Shown: positions 1-10,289 of the stretch, piece by piece | Position numbering within the stretch: the first letter of the stretch is position 1 | How the letters are laid out: each line of letters opens with the position of its first letter | From: Mrakia gelida | Lineage: Eukaryota > Basidiomycota > Tremellomycetes > Cystofilobasidiales > Mrakiaceae | Assembly: GCA_024345305.1 (NCBI GenBank) | Contig: BRON01000001.1 | Coordinates: forward strand, 434,001 to 498,000 | Direction: 5' to 3' | DNA length: 64,000 nucleotides | The notes under the pieces: generated by a model | Databases searched by the model: none | What the model saw: only the letters and a program-made list of their open reading frames with translations | Told to the model about the DNA's origin: nothing | Made by a program: the position numbers and the translations under genes

Positions 1-3000
1 GCACGGAACAGGGCGAAAGGGAAAAGAAGTCGGTATCAAGAGCGAGACTCGACGCGAAAGAAAGTCGAGCTCGACTCACCCAGGCCAGAAGATCTCAACG
101 ACGGTGGATCCCTCTTTCATCCACATCAGATGACTGCGAGGATAGAGGAGAAGAGAAGTCAGCGAAGGTCAGCGGGGATTGAAGAGAGGTTTGACGAACC
201 TCAGTCCGTTTCCGTGCACTAAAGGAGAAAGAACGAGAGGAAGACGAGGTCAGCTGAGCTTTTTGTTGAGTTTCGGATGTTATGAGAGATGAGCTTACCT
301 CCAACAAGGATCTGTAGAATCGAGAGAGGGTGAAGCTCATCAGTTCCATTCAAAGGGGAGGCGTTTCGAACGCGAAAGGCTCGAAGCTCGACTCACATTC
401 GTTCTCGAACTCAACGCGAACTGCTCCTTCTTCCCGATGTTCTCCATTCGCGCGTCGTACACCTCTGCGAGCCAAAACGTTCGAAACCAGTCAGCTCGAG
501 CGGCCACCGAAAGAAAAAGGAGGGAACGAAGGGCGAAAAACCCACGAGCATAACCCTCAGCCTCGACCTCGTACAAAGCCTGCATCAGCGCGAGATGATC
601 CTCGTCCTTCAGTTTCCTACGCGAAGTGCTTTGTCGGTTGATGTAGGTGATGACGGCTAAACGACACGAGAGCGGGGAGAGAGGAGAGGCGGAGGAGAAG
701 CGAGGTCAGCCAACGGTCGACGCGAATGGGAGAGCGAGGAGAGAAAAACGAACGTCGATCCGAAAGAGGTTTGTCCGGGATGTGAAGCGAGTACATGAGA
801 GCTTGTCGAAGAGGCTCCCACCAGTCCTGTGAGCGAAGAAAGATGCGAAGGAGTCAGCTTCGAAGGCGAAGCATGGCGAGACGGAACGAGGCGAGAACAG
901 ACCTTGGGAGCTGAGACCGCGGCGATACTGAGGGATGAAGGTAGCTGTCAGCAAAGATTCAGGAGATAAGATGGCGATGAGAGGTGGTGCTCACTCCGAG
1001 TTCATCTTGTTCCACTGGTTCGCCGTAGGGTTGTGTCGATGAGAAGCCCATCGCTGTGGAACGGAACGAACGAGAAAGGACGACGACGAGGTCAGCGAAA
1101 CCAGCGACACGGGAGAATCAACATAAAACAAATGACTCACGTCGACGATAACGACTGAAAGAGAGAGAAGAACCGAAGGCGAATGCGAAGGTCAGTTCTC
1201 GAGCACGACGCGACGCGAAGAGTTGGAAAGAGACTCACTTCGCTCGAACGAGTAAACGTTCCCCGAAACGGCCCTATCGTTCCAACCAGCCAGCTCCTCG
1301 ATAGCAGCGGTAGGAAGCACAGTTCCGAGGAACCAGGCGTTCAGTCCAGGTCTGGTTTCTCGGCAAAGACGAGAGGGAGATCAAGTCAGCTCGCATTCTT
1401 TCTTCGCCTGACCTTGTCTCTTCCCTCCCATCCTTCACCCACCGCCTCTAATGCGGGCCAAGGAACGATTCAGACGTATGGACTCACCCATCTCTCCACT
1501 TGACCTCCCTGGGGAAGATGATTCGTTCCGGAGGGCTCATGTTGAGGGCTGATCCCTTCTCCTTCGATGCGAGAACGCGCCAGGCGCTCGAGAAGCATTC
1601 GATGACGAAGTGACTGTTGGTACGAAGGGAAGAGGGTCAGAAAGATGGAGAAGAATGGAGGGCTTGAGAGGAAGGACAGACTAGTAGTGATCTGTTGCGA
1701 GAGACGAGGGGGAGACGCAAACAGGTCAGCTTCTAAGCTCGCTCTCGAGAGGCGATCTAACTCTGATGGAGGGAGATAGTACGAACCAAGGAAGCTGACA
1801 GGAGGTCCATCGGCGAAGAAGAGCTATCAGGGGGGCGAAGGTGAAAGGTCAGCCAAACGCGTCTCGTCGAACAAAGGGGTCTAAAAACAGCCGCGTCTCG
1901 ATAAGCAGAATCGATAGGACTCACAGTATCTCCCTCGAGACGAGCGACTCGAGCTCCAAACATTTCCAGAGCTTGAGCTGGAGTGATGACCTTGTAGCTG
2001 TAGCGGCGAGAGGCGGCGAGGGTTGTCAAAGGAAGGAAGGTGTGTGAGCTCGCGAAGGCGAACGAACCGAAGCGAAGTCGCGAAGATCGAAGGAGAAGCA
2101 AAAGCTCACAAAGTCTCGTCTGCCACACCCTCTCCGATACTGACGATCTCTGATACTGGTGGCAAGGACTGAGGTTTGGAGGACACGGCGTCTTTATAGA
2201 ACGAAGGGGGGAAGGGAACAGCTCGGTTAGCTCGCGAGCTCGACGTCAAGGATCGTCGTCTCCTTCCTCGAACTCTGTTTCGCGATGGGAGAACATACAG
2301 AGGATTCCCTTGTGGGTGTAAAGGTTCTCGAACATCTGGTAGCCAGGGATCCCTCCGACCTTCTTGGTTTCGAGGTTCTTTCCTTCGAGAGCGACGAAGG
2401 CATCTTGGAACTAGAGGGGAGGAGGACGAGGTTGAACGAAGATCCAGGGAGAGAAGTCAGCTTTGCTTCGATTGCTACGAGAGTTGGACGGTTCGATAGA
2501 TGAAGCGTAGACGATATAGATGATGGACTCACCTGTCGTTTTGGTGGTGCTGGTGGTAGAAGGGGCGGGAGTTGCTGGATGGGAGGTTGAGCTCGTTGAG
2601 CTTGAGAGCTCAGACGTTGACGAACAGAGTCGAACGAAGGACGATAGTTGGGGATCGAGGAGGAGGACGAGGAGGAGATCACGTAGAAGAAGAGGAGGAA
2701 GGGGGCTGTGGTAGAGAAGCAGGCGAGAAGATGAAGTCAGCGAGCTGAGAGAGCTGAGAGAAGGAGGAGAGGTGGGCTGAAGGGACAAGGAGGAGCAAGA
2801 GGGAGCTCGGCGAAGAACGATCTCCTTCTATACGAGTGGCTCTAAAAGCGGATCACTGTCGTCTACCAGAGCCCTCGATGCTGACTCCAAGGGCGTGAAA
2901 ATCTTCCCATCACCGAGCTCTCCCTCCTTCCTCCCTCCCTTCAGCTCCCTCCTCCTTCCTCTCCCTCTCCGAACCTTCTTGCCCTTCTCTCACGTTCCTC

Positions 3001-3196
3001 CTCGCTCGAAACCCTACTTCCCACCCAACCTCCTACTATATTCATACGCCCTGCTTATGAACTCACCTGCTAAAGCTATCCAAACGTATCTCCTCGGCAG
3101 TCGAGGGACGTTGAGACCCATCCCACTGAACAGTCGAGTTCGTCGAACACCTCCTCCGCTGGAAGGGCCTCGTCGTTTCATAGGTGCTCCGAGCAT
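1..3196 (-). CDS. GT61-family (DUF563) type II glycosyltransferase, 3' end cut by window edge
   Basis: Likely a Golgi-type glycosyltransferase that transfers a sugar to glycan or protein acceptors. I joined many small minus-strand exons. The proposed start is the ATG at 3194-3196, followed by a basic N terminus and a signal anchor that spans an intron (YVWIALA ... APFLLFFYVI). Later exons carry NLYTHKGIL (near 2320), GLNAWFLGTVLP (near 1330), DWWEPLRQALMYSLHIPDKP (near 810), then VITYINRQ, ILVGVHGNGL-type and SHLMWMKEGSTVVEIFWPG segments (about 650 down to 75). The last block is the family's typical nucleotide-sugar site region. The frame is still open at base 1, so the C terminus is missing. 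Several exons are tiny (for example VVIVD near 1150). The intron before 2170 seems to end in AAG rather than CAG. The family call is fairly sure; donor and acceptor are unknown. Confidence 0.8.
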
Positions 3197-3621
3197 CAAG
3201 CTGGAAGAGGGGAAGAGTGTGGGGACGAGAGAGGAAGGGAAGAGGGAGAAGAGGGAAGGAGCGGGTCGAGGTCGAGTCGTGGTCGAGTCGTGGTCGGTTG
3301 CCAGCTTCGAAAAAGAAGGAAGGAAAGAGAAGGGGAGGTCAGAGGTCGCGTCCAGGCTTGCCCGCTTCTCGATCGACTGAGACCTGTGTCTGGTTCTTTT
3401 CTTCCGTGGTTTCGGCTGAAGGGCTGAAGAGAGCCGTGGGAGAATGAAAATCTGCTTCAGAATCAAAGCGAAAGCGTTATGAGAAGAGGAGCTCAACTGA
3501 ACAGGGGAGATTGGGAAATTTGCGAAGAAGCGATTGCGACGCGTCTCTCGATTTTCTTTGCCAGCTCGCCTTCAACGCTTCAACACCCATCAACGCTTCC
3601 CTACCCGCCCTTAGAAGGATC

Positions 3622-3871
3622 ATGCTCCTTTCTTTACCTCTGGCTCTCATCGCTACTCAGTACCTTGTTCTCCTTACCCTCTACTGAGACCCTCCTCTTC
3701 GCGAGACTGACCATCCCCCTTCCTTCAAATCCTCTTCTTTCGAAGAACGCGACATCGCGATCTCGATTCTCCCCTGCCGGATCTTCCCACGAGACTTCCG
3801 CGGCGACTCACAGCTCGAGTACCCCTGCTATACCAATCGTCAAGCCCGCCGAAGTCTCACCACCCTCGTAG
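3622..3871 (+). CDS. Possible very small secreted protein (weak)
   Basis: The ATG at 3622 opens a hydrophobic, signal-peptide-like stretch (MLLSLPLALIATQ) that stops after 21 codons if unspliced. An intron with a CTGAC branch near 3705 and an AAG acceptor near 3742 would join it to a Ser/Thr-rich tail ending at the TAG at 3869-3871. The donor is poor and the joining phase is ambiguous. This may be noise; I recognise no family. Confidence 0.15.
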
Positions 3872-4170
3872 AATACACCGTGCAGCACAGTAGTCGATCT
3901 CTTTCTTTCTTCGTCGCTTCGTTTCATTTCGTCGCGTCTTCTTTTTCGTACCTCCTTTCCTTCTCTCAGTATTGTTCAATCTCCATGGACTCTGATCGTA
4001 GTCGACAACTAGCCGATTCAGCTTAATGACACCCACGGAGGGGCGGCTGAAGCAAGTACGTGAGAAACGAACGAGCGTAAGACAGACACGACGCGTCTCG
4101 CTCGTCTCGTCTTCTCCCCTCGCGTCTCTTCTCTTTCCCTCCCCCTCTTCCCTTTCGTTCGTTTGTGGTC

Positions 4171-4380
4171 GATCAAAAGTATAGCCAACATGATCCGATA
4201 GCAAAGTGAATGGGGTTACAAATCCGAAACAAGAAGCGAAGCGGGCATCAAAAAGGTCAACAAGAAATGCGAGAAAGGAGCGTGGCGATTCGGATCGTCG
4301 AACAACGCATCGCGAGCAAACGAGAGAGGGTACGTGTATCCAAGAAGGTAATGAGTAAGACATGAGGACGATAGGATGGA
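4171..4380. repeat. Copy 1 of a dispersed block of about 210 bp
   Basis: Closely similar, in the same orientation, to 11894-12110. Shared runs include AGTATAGCCAACATGATCCG, GGGGTTACAAATCCGAAACA, AGGTCAACAAGAAATG and GTAAGACATGAGGACGATA, separated by small indels. Both copies follow a pyrimidine-rich tract. Copy 2 overlaps the presumed promoter or 5' end of the F-box gene, so copy 1 may mark a lost tandem duplicate of that gene's 5' end. No protein family is visible in it. Confidence 0.75.
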
Positions 4381-4441
4381 TGGGGGGATCTATCTTACAA
4401 GACGAAAGTGCTCGACGCGTCGAGGCTCTCTCTCTCTCTCT

Positions 4442-4446
4442 CTCGC
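4442..4446. repeat. Target site duplication (left copy), CTCGC
   Basis: The five bases CTCGC abut the outer LTR at 4447 and recur at 10208-10212 directly after the other outer LTR. This marks 4447-10207 as one insertion unit. No such duplication flanks the middle LTR. Confidence 0.8.
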
Positions 4447-4673
4447 TGTTGTTGGGTCGTCCACTTGAGCTTAGGGATGTCTGCAGGATGTGGTTCAAAG
4501 CTTGTTGTATAAAGCTAGCTACTCGAAAGGTTTATATACTATGGAAATGGTCACGTGATCTGAAGGTAGCTTACAAAGCTGTTTACGAAGAATGGTTACT
4601 AACAAGGGGACTGAACGAGACGCGTTACTAAGCTACCACGTAAGACCTCTCTGCGAGTCGCCACCTTCCAACA
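4447..4673 (-). repeat. 3' LTR of the composite
   Basis: 227-bp LTR, TGTTGTTGGG...CTTCCAACA on the plus strand. On its gag-pol side, reading the minus strand, it is preceded by the purine-rich GAGTGGGAG, the likely polypurine tract. It appears identical to the LTR at 9981-10207. Confidence 0.93.
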
Positions 4674-4682
4674 CTCCCACTC
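4674..4682 (-). other. Polypurine tract of the copia element
   Basis: On the minus strand GAGTGGGAG lies directly against the 3' LTR, the expected place for the plus-strand priming site in reverse transcription. The matching position beside the middle LTR in the deleted copy is not purine-rich. Confidence 0.6.
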
Positions 4683-4703
4683 GACGAGCTGAGAGCCCTT
4701 CCT

Positions 4704-7700
4704 TCATTTCCCCCTCTGCGGGTTTCCATCCATGTCTCCGCTGGTCTTCTGATCCATGCGCGAGGGTTCCTTCTGGATGTTGAGCGATTTCTTGAACCGT
4801 TCGAGCTTTTCGACTCCGAGAGCCTTGGTGAGGATATCTGCCTGCATGTCCTCGGTGGGACAGTAGGTGAGCTTGATGAATCCTCTCTGTTGGGCCTCTC
4901 GTCCGTATTTGTACGCGACGTCGATGTGCTTGGTCTTCTCCGAGTGAGTACCGTTCTTGGTTGTTTCGATGGCTCCTTGGTTGTCTACGTTTACTGGGAT
5001 CGATCCGGTGTCGTATCCGAGTTCAGCGAGGATCTTGGCGACCCACCTAAGGCTCCGGCATCCTGCGGAGAGAGCGATGTACTCTGCTTCAAGAGAAGAG
5101 AGACTGATTGCCTTTTGGCGTCGACTTGCCCAGATGACTGTGGATCCAAATACCTTGACGACGAATCCTGTTGTTGATCGTCTTGATTCCGTGTCTCCGG
5201 CGTAGTCGGAGTCGGTCCATAGTTCTGCGATTGGAGCGTCCGAGTGTCCTCCAAGTTGAAGCGACGTGTCTGCTGATCCTTGTAGGTATCGCATGACCTT
5301 CTTGACTGCTCCCCAGTGAACCCTTCTTGGGTCCGAGCTGAATCGGCTGAGAACTCCGACGGCGAAGGCGATGTCCGGTCGAGTGCAGACTTGGAGGTAC
5401 ATCAACGATCCCACCGCTTCGAGGTAGGGTACTCCGTCCAGCTTCTCTGATCCCGAATCCTCCGATTGGACCGACTGTTGCCTAAAGTCGTCCATCGGAA
5501 CCTTGTTTGATTTTGCGTCGACCATGTTGAATCGTTCGAGGACCGTTTGAACGTATCGTTTCTGGCTGAGGTCCATTGTCCCCGCCTTGCGGTCCCTCGT
5601 AACGTCGATTCCGAGGATGGTTCCTGGGTTGAGGTCTCCTCTGTCGTCGATCTTGAATTCCTTCTGGATCTCCGTCATGACCCACTCCAAATCCTCCTTG
5701 TCTCCTGCGGCGACGAAGTCGTCAACGTACTGGACCAGCATGATCCGTCGTCCCTTCCTATGCCCTATGTAGATGCAAGGGTCCGCTTCGAGTGGATGGA
5801 GATTGAGTTGAGTTTGAAAGAACTTTGAGGAGTGATTGTAGAACGCGAGTGGCGATTGTTTGAGTCCGTATAGGGCCTTGAGGAGATGCGCGACGAGTTT
5901 CTTCTTGTCGGCTCCCTTTTGTTCGTACCCTGTTGGCTGTTCCATGAAGACCGTTTCCACTAGGTTTGCTGTGAGGAACGCCGTCTTGAAGTCTCCTTGG
6001 ACTAGATCGAGATCCTCCGATGCTGCGATGGCGAGGACGATCCTGAGTGAGTTGAGCTTTGATACCGGTGCGTACGTCTCGACGTAGTCGACTCCTTCTT
6101 GCTGACTGAATCCCTTGGCGACCCATCTGGCTTTGAAGCGAGTAATCCTCCCGTCGGCTCCTTTCTTGAGCGCGTAGACCCAGCGACCTCTGACCGTTTT
6201 TGATCCTGAGGGTAGCTCTGTGAGTTCAAAGACTCCGTTCCCTTCCATCGACACCATCTCTTCGTCCATCGCTTCCCTCCAGAAGTATGCGTGCTCCGAC
6301 GCCATGGCTTCTCCGTATGTATTTGGGACGGAGGGTGGTGGAAGATCCTCGAGTTTGGGTTGCGTCGCTTGAGCGTGTCCGGCGAAGTCCTCCGAAATGA
6401 AGTCGGTGATGTCGTAGTCTGTCTGGACAAATCTTGCCGAGTCTCCTGTTCCTGTGAGAGGTTTCTTGTGCCGTTGACCTCGTCCGTAGCTCCCACTCAA
6501 ATCGACAGCCGGTTCATCGATGATGGGCTCGTAAGTGTAGGAGTGCTTGACGCGTGATGGGTTGGGTTTCCTTGCCTCGGTCTCCCTGACCGGGTCTTGT
6601 TGGTTGGACTTGAGTAGGTGCTGTGCCTCTCCTTTGTCCTCCTCCAGTTCCTTCTCTTCTTCTTCCTCCTCCTTGTGGTCCTCCTTGATTCCGGCTTGTC
6701 CCATCCCTGGTAGCTCCGCCGTCTGGTGGACTCCACGTGTTTCGTCGAAGATAACGTCCCGAGAATGAAGGATCGACCGTTTGGGGTCTCCATGGACTTG
6801 AAGTCGATAGGCCTTCTTCCCGTTGAGATCGCCGTATCCGAGGAAGATGCACTTGATGCTCTTGGGTTGATGCTTGATCTTTTGAAGGTTGAGCGCGTAA
6901 GCGAGAGCTCCGAACGTCCGCATTGCAGTGAGGTCGGGCTTCCTTTTGTAGTAGGCTTGGTAGGGGGTTTGAGAGTTGACTGAGGATGAGGGAATGCGGT
7001 TGATTGTGTATGTGGCGTAGTTCATGGCTTCCGCCCAGTAGGATCCGTCGAGGTCCCTCGCGTCTCGTAGCGCGCAGGTGATCTTCTCCTCGATGGTTCG
7101 CATTCCTCGTTCGGCCTTGCCGTTTTGTTGCGGTGTGCGTGGGATAGTCGTTTCCTTGGTGATTCCTTCGTCCCGGAGGTAGAACTCGTAGTCCTTCGAC
7201 GTGTATTCCCCACCGTTGTCTGACCTGATCCGTTCGACGACGTGATCGGTCCTTTTCTCCTCCCTTTTCCTCCAGGCGATGAATGTTGCCAGTGTTTCCG
7301 ACTTCCTCTTCAATGCGAACGACCAGTGGTAGTTGCTGAAGTCGTCCCAGATCGTCATCATGTAACGCATTCCTTGAGCCGAGGCGATTGGCATCGGTCC
7401 GGCGAGATCCGTATGGACGAGTTCGAGAGGCGAAGTGGTTTTGGTGGTGGAGGTGGGGAATGGAGTTCGATGTTGTTTCCCTTCGACGCAAGGTACGCAG
7501 ATCCTTTCCTTGAATCCGATGATGTCCTTTTTGGTGAAGGTTGGTAGGAGCTTCTGACGAGACAACTCCTCCATGGCGGAGATAGAAGCGTGACCGAGCC
7601 GGCGATGAAGGACCTCGATCTTGTCGACTCCTGTGACCGCGAGTGCTACGTCTTCTCCTCCTGAGCCGACTCCCTTGAAGTCGCTCACGTCCAGCATGTA

Positions 7701-9011
7701 GAGGTTCTTCGACACCTCTTTTCCCTCCATGAACAGCGATCCGTCTCGAAGGAACTGGCACCGCTTGTTGGTTTGGGTTGTCCCCTTGCTAGGGAACCTG
7801 GTCTCGACTCCTTTGTTACCGAGTTGACCAATACTGATGAGGTTGCTGAACCCTGGGATGTGGTATACGTCGGAGATGGTGAAGGCCTTCCTTGATCCTT
7901 TCACGGTGGTCTGGAGGTGGATGGAGCCGATGCCGAGGATCTGAACGATTGATCCGTTGGCCGTCGTGACCGTTCCGTTGTGCGCCTTGTATGTTACGAA
8001 GCGTTCCCGGTCCCCGACGATGTGGTTTGATGCTCCACTATCGGCGATGTATCCATGCTTGGTTTGAGCGAAGAGCGCTTGGGCCGACGTCGCGATGTCG
8101 GATCCTGCTTGAAGACCGTAGTCTACGAGGTGCGCCTCTTCCCTATCCTTCCAGTTCCCCTTGTTCTCCTTCTTCCCCTTCCCGAACTTCCTTCCCTTTC
8201 CACCTTGTCCCTGCCCCGTGGGCTTTCCTCCATTCAACTCCCAGCACTCCGACTTGAAGTGTCCGACCTTGTTGCACTGATGGCACTTGGCGGTTCTCTT
8301 GTCGACTAGGAGGACTGTTTCCTTCGACGATGAAGTACCGGTCGGTTTGAGGGACTCGTGAGTCCTTACGTGGATGAGGAGGGATGTGGCGACGGCGGTT
8401 GGGTTGAGTTCTTGTTTTGATTCTTGCGCCTGGAGCGTTTGGTGTTGAATGAATTGTTCGAGTGATGCGGGTAATCCACTGAGGAAGAACATTGAGCTCA
8501 TCCTGTCTGGGATGTTGAGGCCGAGAGCTGACATGTCGTCGATGATCCTTTGGAATTCGTCGATGTACTCCTGTACTGGTTCTCCCTCCTCCATCTTGAG
8601 GTCCCTCATCCTTCGGATGGCCATGACCTCTCCCGCTCCTCCTTCCACCTTGTGAGTCTTCCTCAGAAGATCCCATGCCTCCTTTGCGTGTTTGCAGTTC
8701 CGGATCCGAGGTAGTTCTCGGTCGCTGACCGCCATTTGAATCCTGTGGAGCGCGAACTCGTCCATATGGTCCCATTCTTCGATGTCCTTGACGTTGTTCT
8801 GCTGCTTCACGACCTCTTGTCCGGTGGTGTCCTTTTCCATAATTTCCGGGGTGAGGTTGGGCCTGGTTTTCGTACCGAGGACGACGGGCTTGATTCCTGC
8901 TTCTCCAAAAGCGATCTCCATCCTTACTGACCACGTCTCGTAGTTGGTACCATCGAGAGCAGTGAGTTTGAACAGCTTGTGATCTAGCTTCTTGGAGTAG
9001 TTGCTTGACAT
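4704..9011 (-). CDS. Copia gag-pol polyprotein, intact ORF
   Basis: One uninterrupted 1435-codon frame. In order: a Gag domain of the UBN2/copia type (residues about 10-200); a zinc knuckle CHQCNKVGHFKSEC (243-256, CX2CX4HX4C); an aspartic protease with catalytic D-S-G (324-326, YIADSGASNH); integrase with an HHCC-type zinc region (HRRLGH ... CVPC, about 470-510) and a catalytic core seen as HTDLAGP and RSDNGGEYTS; reverse transcriptase with the YVDD active site; and RNase H with TDSDYAGD and SLEAEYIALS. No stop or frameshift separates gag and pol, so any gag:pol ratio control must act by processing or another mechanism. The intact frame and matching outer LTRs suggest recent insertion and possible activity. 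Confidence 0.95.
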   Translation of the reverse strand: MSSNYSKKLDHKLFKLTALDGTNYETWSVRMEIAFGEAGIKPVVLGTKTRPNLTPEIMEKDTTGQEVVKQQNNVKDIEEWDHMDEFALHRIQMAVSDRELPRIRNCKHAKEAWDLLRKTHKVEGGAGEVMAIRRMRDLKMEEGEPVQEYIDEFQRIIDDMSALGLNIPDRMSSMFFLSGLPASLEQFIQHQTLQAQESKQELNPTAVATSLLIHVRTHESLKPTGTSSSKETVLLVDKRTAKCHQCNKVGHFKSECWELNGGKPTGQGQGGKGRKFGKGKKENKGNWKDREEAHLVDYGLQAGSDIATSAQALFAQTKHGYIADSGASNHIVGDRERFVTYKAHNGTVTTANGSIVQILGIGSIHLQTTVKGSRKAFTISDVYHIPGFSNLISIGQLGNKGVETRFPSKGTTQTNKRCQFLRDGSLFMEGKEVSKNLYMLDVSDFKGVGSGGEDVALAVTGVDKIEVLHRRLGHASISAMEELSRQKLLPTFTKKDIIGFKERICVPCVEGKQHRTPFPTSTTKTTSPLELVHTDLAGPMPIASAQGMRYMMTIWDDFSNYHWSFALKRKSETLATFIAWRKREEKRTDHVVERIRSDNGGEYTSKDYEFYLRDEGITKETTIPRTPQQNGKAERGMRTIEEKITCALRDARDLDGSYWAEAMNYATYTINRIPSSSVNSQTPYQAYYKRKPDLTAMRTFGALAYALNLQKIKHQPKSIKCIFLGYGDLNGKKAYRLQVHGDPKRSILHSRDVIFDETRGVHQTAELPGMGQAGIKEDHKEEEEEEKELEEDKGEAQHLLKSNQQDPVRETEARKPNPSRVKHSYTYEPIIDEPAVDLSGSYGRGQRHKKPLTGTGDSARFVQTDYDITDFISEDFAGHAQATQPKLEDLPPPSVPNTYGEAMASEHAYFWREAMDEEMVSMEGNGVFELTELPSGSKTVRGRWVYALKKGADGRITRFKARWVAKGFSQQEGVDYVETYAPVSKLNSLRIVLAIAASEDLDLVQGDFKTAFLTANLVETVFMEQPTGYEQKGADKKKLVAHLLKALYGLKQSPLAFYNHSSKFFQTQLNLHPLEADPCIYIGHRKGRRIMLVQYVDDFVAAGDKEDLEWVMTEIQKEFKIDDRGDLNPGTILGIDVTRDRKAGTMDLSQKRYVQTVLERFNMVDAKSNKVPMDDFRQQSVQSEDSGSEKLDGVPYLEAVGSLMYLQVCTRPDIAFAVGVLSRFSSDPRRVHWGAVKKVMRYLQGSADTSLQLGGHSDAPIAELWTDSDYAGDTESRRSTTGFVVKVFGSTVIWASRRQKAISLSSLEAEYIALSAGCRSLRWVAKILAELGYDTGSIPVNVDNQGAIETTKNGTHSEKTKHIDVAYKYGREAQQRGFIKLTYCPTEDMQADILTKALGVEKLERFKKSLNIQKEPSRMDQKTSGDMDGNPQRGK

Positions 9012-9060
9012 GACGAAGGATTGTTGCTTAGCGGGTGGTGGCGAACTGGTGCTGATAACG

Positions 9061-9287
9061 TGTTGTTGGGTCGTCCACTTGAGCTTAGGGATGTCTGCAG
9101 GATGTGGTTCAAAGCTTGTTGTATAAAGCTAGCTACTCGAAAGGTTTATATACTATGGAAATGGTCACGTGATCTGAAGGTAGCTTACAAAGCTGTTTAC
9201 GAAGAATGGTTACTACCAAGGGGACTGAACGAGACGCGTTACTAAGCTACTACGTAAGATCTCTCTGCGAGTCGCCACCTTCCAACA
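9061..9287 (-). repeat. Middle LTR of the composite
   Basis: 227 bp; differs from the two outer LTRs at three sites (ACTAACAAG to ACTACCAAG, CTACCACG to CTACTACG, AAGACCTC to AAGATCTC). It serves as 5' LTR for the full element and 3' boundary for the deleted copy. No target duplication surrounds it. Confidence 0.92.
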
Positions 9288-9934
9288 CTTACGTGGATGA
9301 GGAGGGATGTGGCGACGGCGGTTGGGTTGAGTTCTTGTTTTGATTCTTGTGCCTGGAGCGTTTGGTGTTGAATGAATTGTTCGAGTGATGCGGGTAACCC
9401 ACTGAGGAAGAACATTGAGCTCATCCTGTCTGGGATGTTGAGGCCGAGAGCTGACATGTCGTCGATGATCCTTTGGAATTCGTCGATGTACTCCTGTACT
9501 GGTTCTCCCTCCTCCATCTTGAGGTCCCTCATCCTTCGGATGGCCATGACCTCTCCCGCTCCTCCTTCCACCTTGTGAGTCTTCCGCAGAAGATCCCATG
9601 CCTCCTTTGCGTGTTTGCAGTTCCGGATCCGAGGTAGTTCTCGGTCGCTGACCGCCATTTGAATCCTGTGGAGCGCGAACTCGTCCATATGGTCCCATTC
9701 TTCGATGTCCTTGACGTTGTTCTGCTGCTTCACGACCTCTTGTCCGGTGGTGTCCTTTTCCTTGACTTCCGGGGTGAGGTTGGGCCTGGTTTTCGTACCG
9801 AGGACGACGGGCTTGATTCCTGCTTCTCCAAAAGCGATCTCCATCCTTACTGACCACGTCTCGTAGTTGGTACCATCGAGAGCAGTGAGCTTGAACAGCT
9901 TGTGATCCAGCTTCTTGGAGTAGTTGCTTGACAT
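9242..9934 (-). pseudogene. Truncated copia gag reading out into the middle LTR
   Basis: The first roughly 213 codons match the Gag of the full element with scattered substitutions (for example TPEVKEK versus TPEIMEK). The frame then jumps into the middle LTR, which supplies about 17 extra codons before a stop. Zinc knuckle, protease and all of pol are missing. The deletion joint (...CACGTAAG then TGTTGG) has about 2 bp of possible microhomology (AG). It has its own LTR promoter and primer-binding side, so it could be transcribed, but it is non-autonomous. Confidence 0.9.
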
Positions 9935-9980
9935 GACGAAGGATTGCTGAGCGGGTGGTGGCGAACTGGTGCTGATAACG

Positions 9981-10207
9981 TGTTGTTGGGTCGTCCACTT
10001 GAGCTTAGGGATGTCTGCAGGATGTGGTTCAAAGCTTGTTGTATAAAGCTAGCTACTCGAAAGGTTTATATACTATGGAAATGGTCACGTGATCTGAAGG
10101 TAGCTTACAAAGCTGTTTACGAAGAATGGTTACTAACAAGGGGACTGAACGAGACGCGTTACTAAGCTACCACGTAAGACCTCTCTGCGAGTCGCCACCT
10201 TCCAACA
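9981..10207 (-). repeat. 5' LTR of the composite
   Basis: 227-bp LTR identical by eye to 4447-4673. On the minus strand it contains a TATA-like TATATAAA (10065-10072), a plausible core promoter. The inner edge leads into CGTTATCAGCACCAG, the expected primer-binding position; I could not assign the primer tRNA. Confidence 0.92.
10065..10072 (-). promoter_or_regulatory. TATA-like box in the 5' LTR
   Basis: The minus strand reads AGTATATAAACC in the LTR, upstream of the primer-binding side and correctly oriented for gag-pol. The same box exists in the other two LTRs. Confidence 0.55.
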
Positions 10208-10212
10208 CTCGC
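10208..10212. repeat. Target site duplication (right copy), CTCGC
   Basis: Matches 4442-4446 on the opposite side of the three-LTR composite. Confidence 0.8.
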
Positions 10213-10289
10213 TCCCTCGTCCTTTCACAGCCAGAAGACCACGTACATCAGATCACCGAGTCTTTTCCATCATCCACTAGCCCTTCTAT

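Larger units (their letters stand above)
3197..4446. other. Intergenic: GT61 5' region and retroelement insertion flank
   Basis: About 1.25 kb with no secure gene. It holds the 5' flank of the GT61 gene, a possible small secreted ORF near 3622, a pyrimidine-rich tract (about 4090-4160), one copy of the repeated block (4171-4380), and a CT dinucleotide run (about 4428-4444) into which the retroelement inserted. Confidence 0.6.
4447..10207 (-). mobile_element. Ty1/copia LTR retrotransposon composite with three LTRs
   Basis: Transcription direction is right to left. The order in the sense direction is LTR (9981-10207), primer-binding side, truncated gag, LTR (9061-9287), primer-binding side, full gag-pol, polypurine tract, LTR (4447-4673). 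Each LTR is 227 bp with TGTTG...CAACA ends. The whole 5.76-kb unit has one target duplication, CTCGC. The outer LTRs are identical by eye and the middle one differs at three positions. The complete element is 4447-9287. Gene order integrase-RT-RNase H defines the copia type. Confidence 0.92.

Noticed and set aside
4171..4380. tRNA, snRNA or snoRNA in the repeated block
   Set aside because: No cloverleaf, B-box, Sm site or C/D-box pair could be recognised by eye; conservation alone does not prove an RNA gene.
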